Shown one piece after another: positions 60,781 to 64,000 of a stretch of DNA of 64,000 nt; positions within the stretch are counted from its first letter, which is position 1; every line of letters begins with the position of its first letter. Origin of the DNA: Ruminococcus sp. (GTDB taxonomy: Bacteria; Bacillota; Clostridia; Oscillospirales; Ruminococcaceae); NCBI GenBank assembly GCA_017529875.1, contig JAFXNC010000057.1, positions 1 through 64,000 on the forward strand. Reading direction: 5' to 3'. The notes under the pieces are model-generated. The model was not told where the DNA came from and did no database searches. It saw only the letters and a program-made list of their open reading frames with translations. Both the position numbers and the translations under genes were made by a program.

Positions 60781-61218
60781 TCATTCCTCTCCTTTCCTGT
60801 TCTGGTCAAGCAGCTTGTCCATGGTGTTCCAGCTCAGCAGAGCGCATTTCACCCGCGCAGGCATCTTCGAGACGTTCTGCAAAGCCCCCGCTTCCTCCAG
60901 TTCTTCAAGCTCATCCTCGGTGATCTCACCGCTTATCATCCGCCGGAACAGCCCGGTGTAGTGCTTGGCCTCCTCGGGGGTCTTGCCGATGATGAGATCC
61001 AGCATTATGTCCGCGCTGGCCTGGGATATGGCGCAGCCAAGCCCTGTGAATGAGCCGTCCGCTATGACGCCGTCACGGATATCCAGGTGCAGCTCTATGT
61101 CGTCGCCGCAGGTGGGATTGAGCCCCTTGCAGACGTGGGTCGCTCCGGGCAGGTCGTGTCTGTGGAGCGGGTGAAGATTGTGGTCGGCAAGTACCTCGCC
61201 GTAAAAGCTATCCGTCAT
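60781..61218 (-). CDS. sufU: SufU-type iron-sulfur/sulfur-transfer protein
   Basis: 145 residues. Cys ligands occur in N-P-T-C-G-D-D, G-L-G-C-A-I-S and R-V-K-C-A-L-L-S-W, with the insertion between the second and third Cys that separates SufU from IscU. In Firmicutes SufU takes sulfur from SufS through a zinc site. It overlaps sufS by 11 bases. Confidence 0.92.
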   Translation of the reverse strand: MTDSFYGEVLADHNLHPLHRHDLPGATHVCKGLNPTCGDDIELHLDIRDGVIADGSFTGLGCAISQASADIMLDLIIGKTPEEAKHYTGLFRRMISGEITEDELEELEEAGALQNVSKMPARVKCALLSWNTMDKLLDQNRKGEE

Positions 61219-62428
61219 AGCCCATTCGCCTCCTTATTGTTTTTAATGTGCCGATGAACCGCCTGATGTCCTCCTCGTCGTTGTAGAATGCAAGGCTCAG
61301 CCTCGCCGTTGACTGCACTCCGAGGTACTGGTGGAGCGGCTGTGCGCAGTGGTGTCCGGCGCGGATCGCGATGCCGTCCGCGTCGAATATCGCCGCGATA
61401 TCGTGGGGGTGTACCCCGTCTATGGTAAAGGTCAGTATGCCGTGATGCTCCGAGGCTTTCTCGGAGCCGATGATGTTGACGTGGGGTATCTGCTTCATCT
61501 CGCTGAAGGCAAGCTCTGTCAGCTCACGCTCCCGGCTCACGATGCGGTCAAAGCCGATCTCGCTGATGTAGTCGATAGCCGCCGCCAGTCCAACCGCGCC
61601 GCCGGCGTTGACGGTGCCTGCCTCGAATTTGTGGGGCAGCTCCGCGAAGGTTGCGCTGTCTCTCGTAACGTACTCGATCATCTCGCCGCCGTAGTGGAAG
61701 GGCGGCATACTGTTTAGCAGCTCCCGCCTGCCGTAAAGCACGCCTATGCCCATGGGTGCCATGAGCTTGTGCCCCGAGAATACCAGGAAATCTACCCCCA
61801 GCTCCTGCACGTTTACCGGCATATGAGGCACGCTCTGTGCGCCGTCGCAGACGGTGAGGGTGCCGTTTTCCCGGCATATCCGGGCGAACTCTGCCACCGG
61901 GTTGAGCCGTCCCAGCACGTTTGACACCTGCGCCATGGCAAAGAGCTTTGTGCGGGGAGTGAGGGCGGCTTTGAGGGCGTCGGGAGTGTATTCGCCACGG
62001 CTGTCACATTCGAGATATTTCAGCACGGCGCCCTTTTCTTTGGCAAGCGCCTGCCAGGGCAGCAGGTCGGAGTGATGCTCCGAGATCGCTATGAGTATCT
62101 CGTCCCCTGCAAGAATATTAGCCCGCCCCCAGGAGTATGCGATCAGGTTGAGTCCCTCTGTTGCACCCCTGGTGAAGACTATCTCCTGAGTGCTTTCGGC
62201 TCCTATGAACCTGCGAACGGTCTCCCTTGCGTCCTCGTAAGCCTCGGTGGATCTCACACCGAGATCGTATAGCCCCCGCAGGGGATTGGCGTTGCACTCC
62301 CGGTAGTAGTTTTCCTCGTCCTCAAGGACTTTGAGGGGTTTCTGCGTGGTGGCGGCATTATCCAGGTAGACCAATTCTTTGTACACTTGAAATACCGGGA
62401 ACTGTGCCTTCGACATAAGCTCACTCAT
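61208..62428 (-). CDS. sufS: Cysteine desulfurase SufS
   Basis: 406 residues. PLP Lys in V-F-S-G-H-K-L near residue 225, active Cys in R-A-G-H-H-C-A-Q-P-L near 363, and N-A-A-T-T-Q-K-P at the N-terminus. It extracts sulfur from cysteine and passes it to SufU. The start is placed at ATG 62428, eight bases inside the end of sufD; a TTG 18 bases earlier overlaps the GGGAGG ribosome site. Confidence 0.94.
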   Translation of the reverse strand: MSELMSKAQFPVFQVYKELVYLDNAATTQKPLKVLEDEENYYRECNANPLRGLYDLGVRSTEAYEDARETVRRFIGAESTQEIVFTRGATEGLNLIAYSWGRANILAGDEILIAISEHHSDLLPWQALAKEKGAVLKYLECDSRGEYTPDALKAALTPRTKLFAMAQVSNVLGRLNPVAEFARICRENGTLTVCDGAQSVPHMPVNVQELGVDFLVFSGHKLMAPMGIGVLYGRRELLNSMPPFHYGGEMIEYVTRDSATFAELPHKFEAGTVNAGGAVGLAAAIDYISEIGFDRIVSRERELTELAFSEMKQIPHVNIIGSEKASEHHGILTFTIDGVHPHDIAAIFDADGIAIRAGHHCAQPLHQYLGVQSTARLSLAFYNDEEDIRRFIGTLKTIRRRMGYDG

Positions 62429-63305
62429 CTTCCTCACCCCTCCCAAGGGAAGCTTTTATCCGCTGCTCGGTGACGCTGTCGCCGATAAGTCTGATAACTC
62501 TGTCAGTCCTCGACTGCGCCAGCAATGCAAGTATTTTATCCTCGGGTATGCCCCGCGAACGCATATAGAAGACCTGCTTTTCGTCCACTCGCCCGATGGA
62601 TGCACCGTGGCTGCCTTCCACATCTTCCTCCGCACAGAGGATCAGCGGAACGGTCTTGTTGACGGCGCTGCCGCCCAGCATCAGCACGTCCTCCCGCTCC
62701 TCGCCTTTGGCGCCGGAAGCCCCGGACTTGAAGTCGATAGTGCCCTTGAAGATCTTGAAGGCCTCGCCGCTGAGCACGCCCCTCACGTCGATGCGGGAGG
62801 TGCTTTTTCTGCCGGACTGCTCGGTGAGCAGGTTCAGATCGAGGCGGTCTTTGCCCCTCAGTTCGTAGGCGATATCGGCGGTGAATTCCGACCTGGCACC
62901 CTGCTCTACAGCGATCTCGCTGACAGTCCCGCTGCCCCCGAGATAGAGCTGCACCAGCGAGAAACGCGCCCTCGTCCCCAGCTCCGCCCTGACTTTGGTG
63001 ACGGTCTCTGCTTTGCTGTCGAAGACCTCCACAAGCTTTACATCCGAACCGTCAGCGGCGCTGACGTTCACCTCAAAGCTTGTGCTGCTGTCCGAATTAT
63101 TGTACAGTATCACGGTGCTCCTTTGGTTTTCCGCGACGGATAGCTTGTATGAAGAGCCTTCCTGCACATCGAGCCTTGCGATCCCGTCATCGGCACTTAT
63201 ATAGGCAGTTTCATATTGTTTTACGGTATGCTCCGAACCGTTCACTCCCAGCCATGAAAAAGTCGGCACCGGAAGTATGTTAAGCATTGTCTTTTCCATT
63301 TGCAT
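62421..63305 (-). CDS. sufD: Fe-S assembly scaffold SufD (short form)
   Basis: 294 residues, against about 430 in Bacillus. The conserved core of right-handed beta-helix and C-terminal G-S-H-G-A-S-I-G-R-V-D-E-K-Q-V-F-Y-M-R-S-R-G is intact; the missing part is the N-terminal helical domain. Its ATG overlaps the sufB stop (TGATG); a second ATG at 63299 has AGGGTG six bases before it and is an alternative. Works with SufB and SufC as the cluster scaffold. Confidence 0.88.
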   Translation of the reverse strand: MQMEKTMLNILPVPTFSWLGVNGSEHTVKQYETAYISADDGIARLDVQEGSSYKLSVAENQRSTVILYNNSDSSTSFEVNVSAADGSDVKLVEVFDSKAETVTKVRAELGTRARFSLVQLYLGGSGTVSEIAVEQGARSEFTADIAYELRGKDRLDLNLLTEQSGRKSTSRIDVRGVLSGEAFKIFKGTIDFKSGASGAKGEEREDVLMLGGSAVNKTVPLILCAEEDVEGSHGASIGRVDEKQVFYMRSRGIPEDKILALLAQSRTDRVIRLIGDSVTEQRIKASLGRGEEDE

Positions 63306-64000
63306 CACCCTATGCTCCCGTGCATTTCAAGCCCGATGAGATTGTTCATTTCCATTGCGTATTCGAGGGGCAGTTCCTTCGAGACGTTGTCCGCGAAGCC
63401 CCTGACGATCATGGCTCTGGCGTCCTCCTCCGAGAGCCCTCGGGAGGTCAGATAGAAGATCGCCTCGTCGCTGATGCGGCCTATCCTCGCCTCGTGTCCG
63501 ACGTCGCATTTATCGGTCTTTATGTCCATTGCCGGCACTGTGTCGGAGCGCGAGATGCCGTCCAGCATCAGCGATTCGCAGTTGACAGAGCTCTTGCTGC
63601 CCGCGGCGTTTTCATTTACCACAACGGCGCTTCTGAAGGTGCTTATGCCCCCGGATTTGCTGATGGATTTCGTGTTCATGTAGGAGGAGGTCTCCGGGGC
63701 GTTGTGGATCATTTTAGCGCCCGTATCCAGATTCTGACCCTCGCCCGCAAATGTGATGCCGGTAAACTCCGCACTTGCTCCGTGGCCGTTTAATATACTC
63801 ATAGGATAGAGATAGGATACGTGTGAACCGAAGCTCCCGGATACCCACTCTATGCGTCCGTTTTCCTGGACTAATGCGCGTTTGGTGTTGAGATTGTACA
63901 TATTCTTTGACCAGTTCTCAATAGTCGAGTAGCGCAGCGTGGCGCCCTTGCCTACGTACAGCTCCACACAGCCTGCGTGCAGTCCTGCCTCGTAGTACTT
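63305..64000 (-). CDS. sufB: Fe-S assembly scaffold SufB, C-terminal part
   Basis: The gene runs off the right edge; about 231 C-terminal residues are visible. W-S-K-N-M-Y-N-L-N-T-K-R and A-R-I-G-R-I-S-D-E-A-I-F-Y-L-T-S-R-G-L are SufB signatures. The codons before the GTG at 63967 continue the frame (Y-Y-E-A-G-L-H-A-G-C), so that GTG is not the start. sufC would be expected just outside the window. Confidence 0.93.
   Translation of the reverse strand, partial: KYYEAGLHAGCVELYVGKGATLRYSTIENWSKNMYNLNTKRALVQENGRIEWVSGSFGSHVSYLYPMSILNGHGASAEFTGITFAGEGQNLDTGAKMIHNAPETSSYMNTKSISKSGGISTFRSAVVVNENAAGSKSSVNCESLMLDGISRSDTVPAMDIKTDKCDVGHEARIGRISDEAIFYLTSRGLSEEDARAMIVRGFADNVSKELPLEYAMEMNNLIGLEMHGSIG

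Overview
The window looks like chromosome from a Gram-positive anaerobe of the Clostridia, most like a Ruminococcus or close relative. The grounds are: secreted proteins with Ser/Pro/Glu linkers and hydrophobic-plus-KKR C-terminal anchors; several plant-polysaccharide enzymes; a SufBDSU cluster; T-box, lysine and Ni/Co riboswitches; zinc-type S18; and the firmicute gene order gdpP-rplI-dnaB-tilS-ftsH. Species cannot be fixed from sequence alone. Many promoters are textbook SigA type, with 17-base spacers. No prophage, insertion sequence, CRISPR array or rRNA operon was seen. One tRNA (Leu-UAA) is present.

Layout. 0-4.3 kb: start of a lipoprotein, a surface protein, an SDR oxidoreductase, serine acetyltransferase and a prepilin-like gene with a motif-rich promoter. 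4.5-8.8 kb: a PP2C phosphatase between two secreted class-A beta-lactamase-fold proteins. 8.8-11.5 kb: a GH26-like glycosidase behind a perfect cre site, and a lipoprotein. 11.5-15.6 kb: Mrp, DprA, and a fusion of sugar-nucleotidyltransferase and phosphomannomutase folds that appears to lack both catalytic signatures. 15.6-25 kb: a structured leader, RNase J, GdpP, L9, DnaB, TilS and FtsH. 25-31 kb: a zinc-ribbon membrane protein; rpsF-ssb-rpsR with a tandem hairpin array after rpsF; lon-engB. 31-34.5 kb: tyrA and valS, with a leader ORF before valS.

34.5-38.9 kb is the most accessory part. Copies of a 122-base repeat lie on both sides of a small HTH gene with a repetitive tail, an intracellular GH13 amylase and a Ni/Co-riboswitch-controlled cation exporter, next to tRNA-Leu. 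39-44.7 kb: peptidase E-like protein, a DUF5131-DUF4186 fusion, a lipoprotein, and a carboxylesterase-GH43 operon. 44.9-48.2 kb: lysine riboswitch with asd-dapA-dapB. 48.2-54.2 kb: queA and tgt with PAS, GNAT and SUKH-like genes between them, then a membrane protein, a phosphatase and a YcxB-like protein. 54.2-59.9 kb: a probable Phe T-box followed by GNAT, methyltransferase, GNAT, pheS and pheT. 60-64 kb: ireB, then on the minus strand sufB(partial)-sufD-sufS-sufU-rrf2.

The most unusual signals are the 26.6 kb hairpin array with compensatory changes, the 122-base repeat family, three unrelated genes placed between a Phe T-box and pheST, the predicted pseudoenzyme fusion at 13.4 kb, and the structured RNase J leader.
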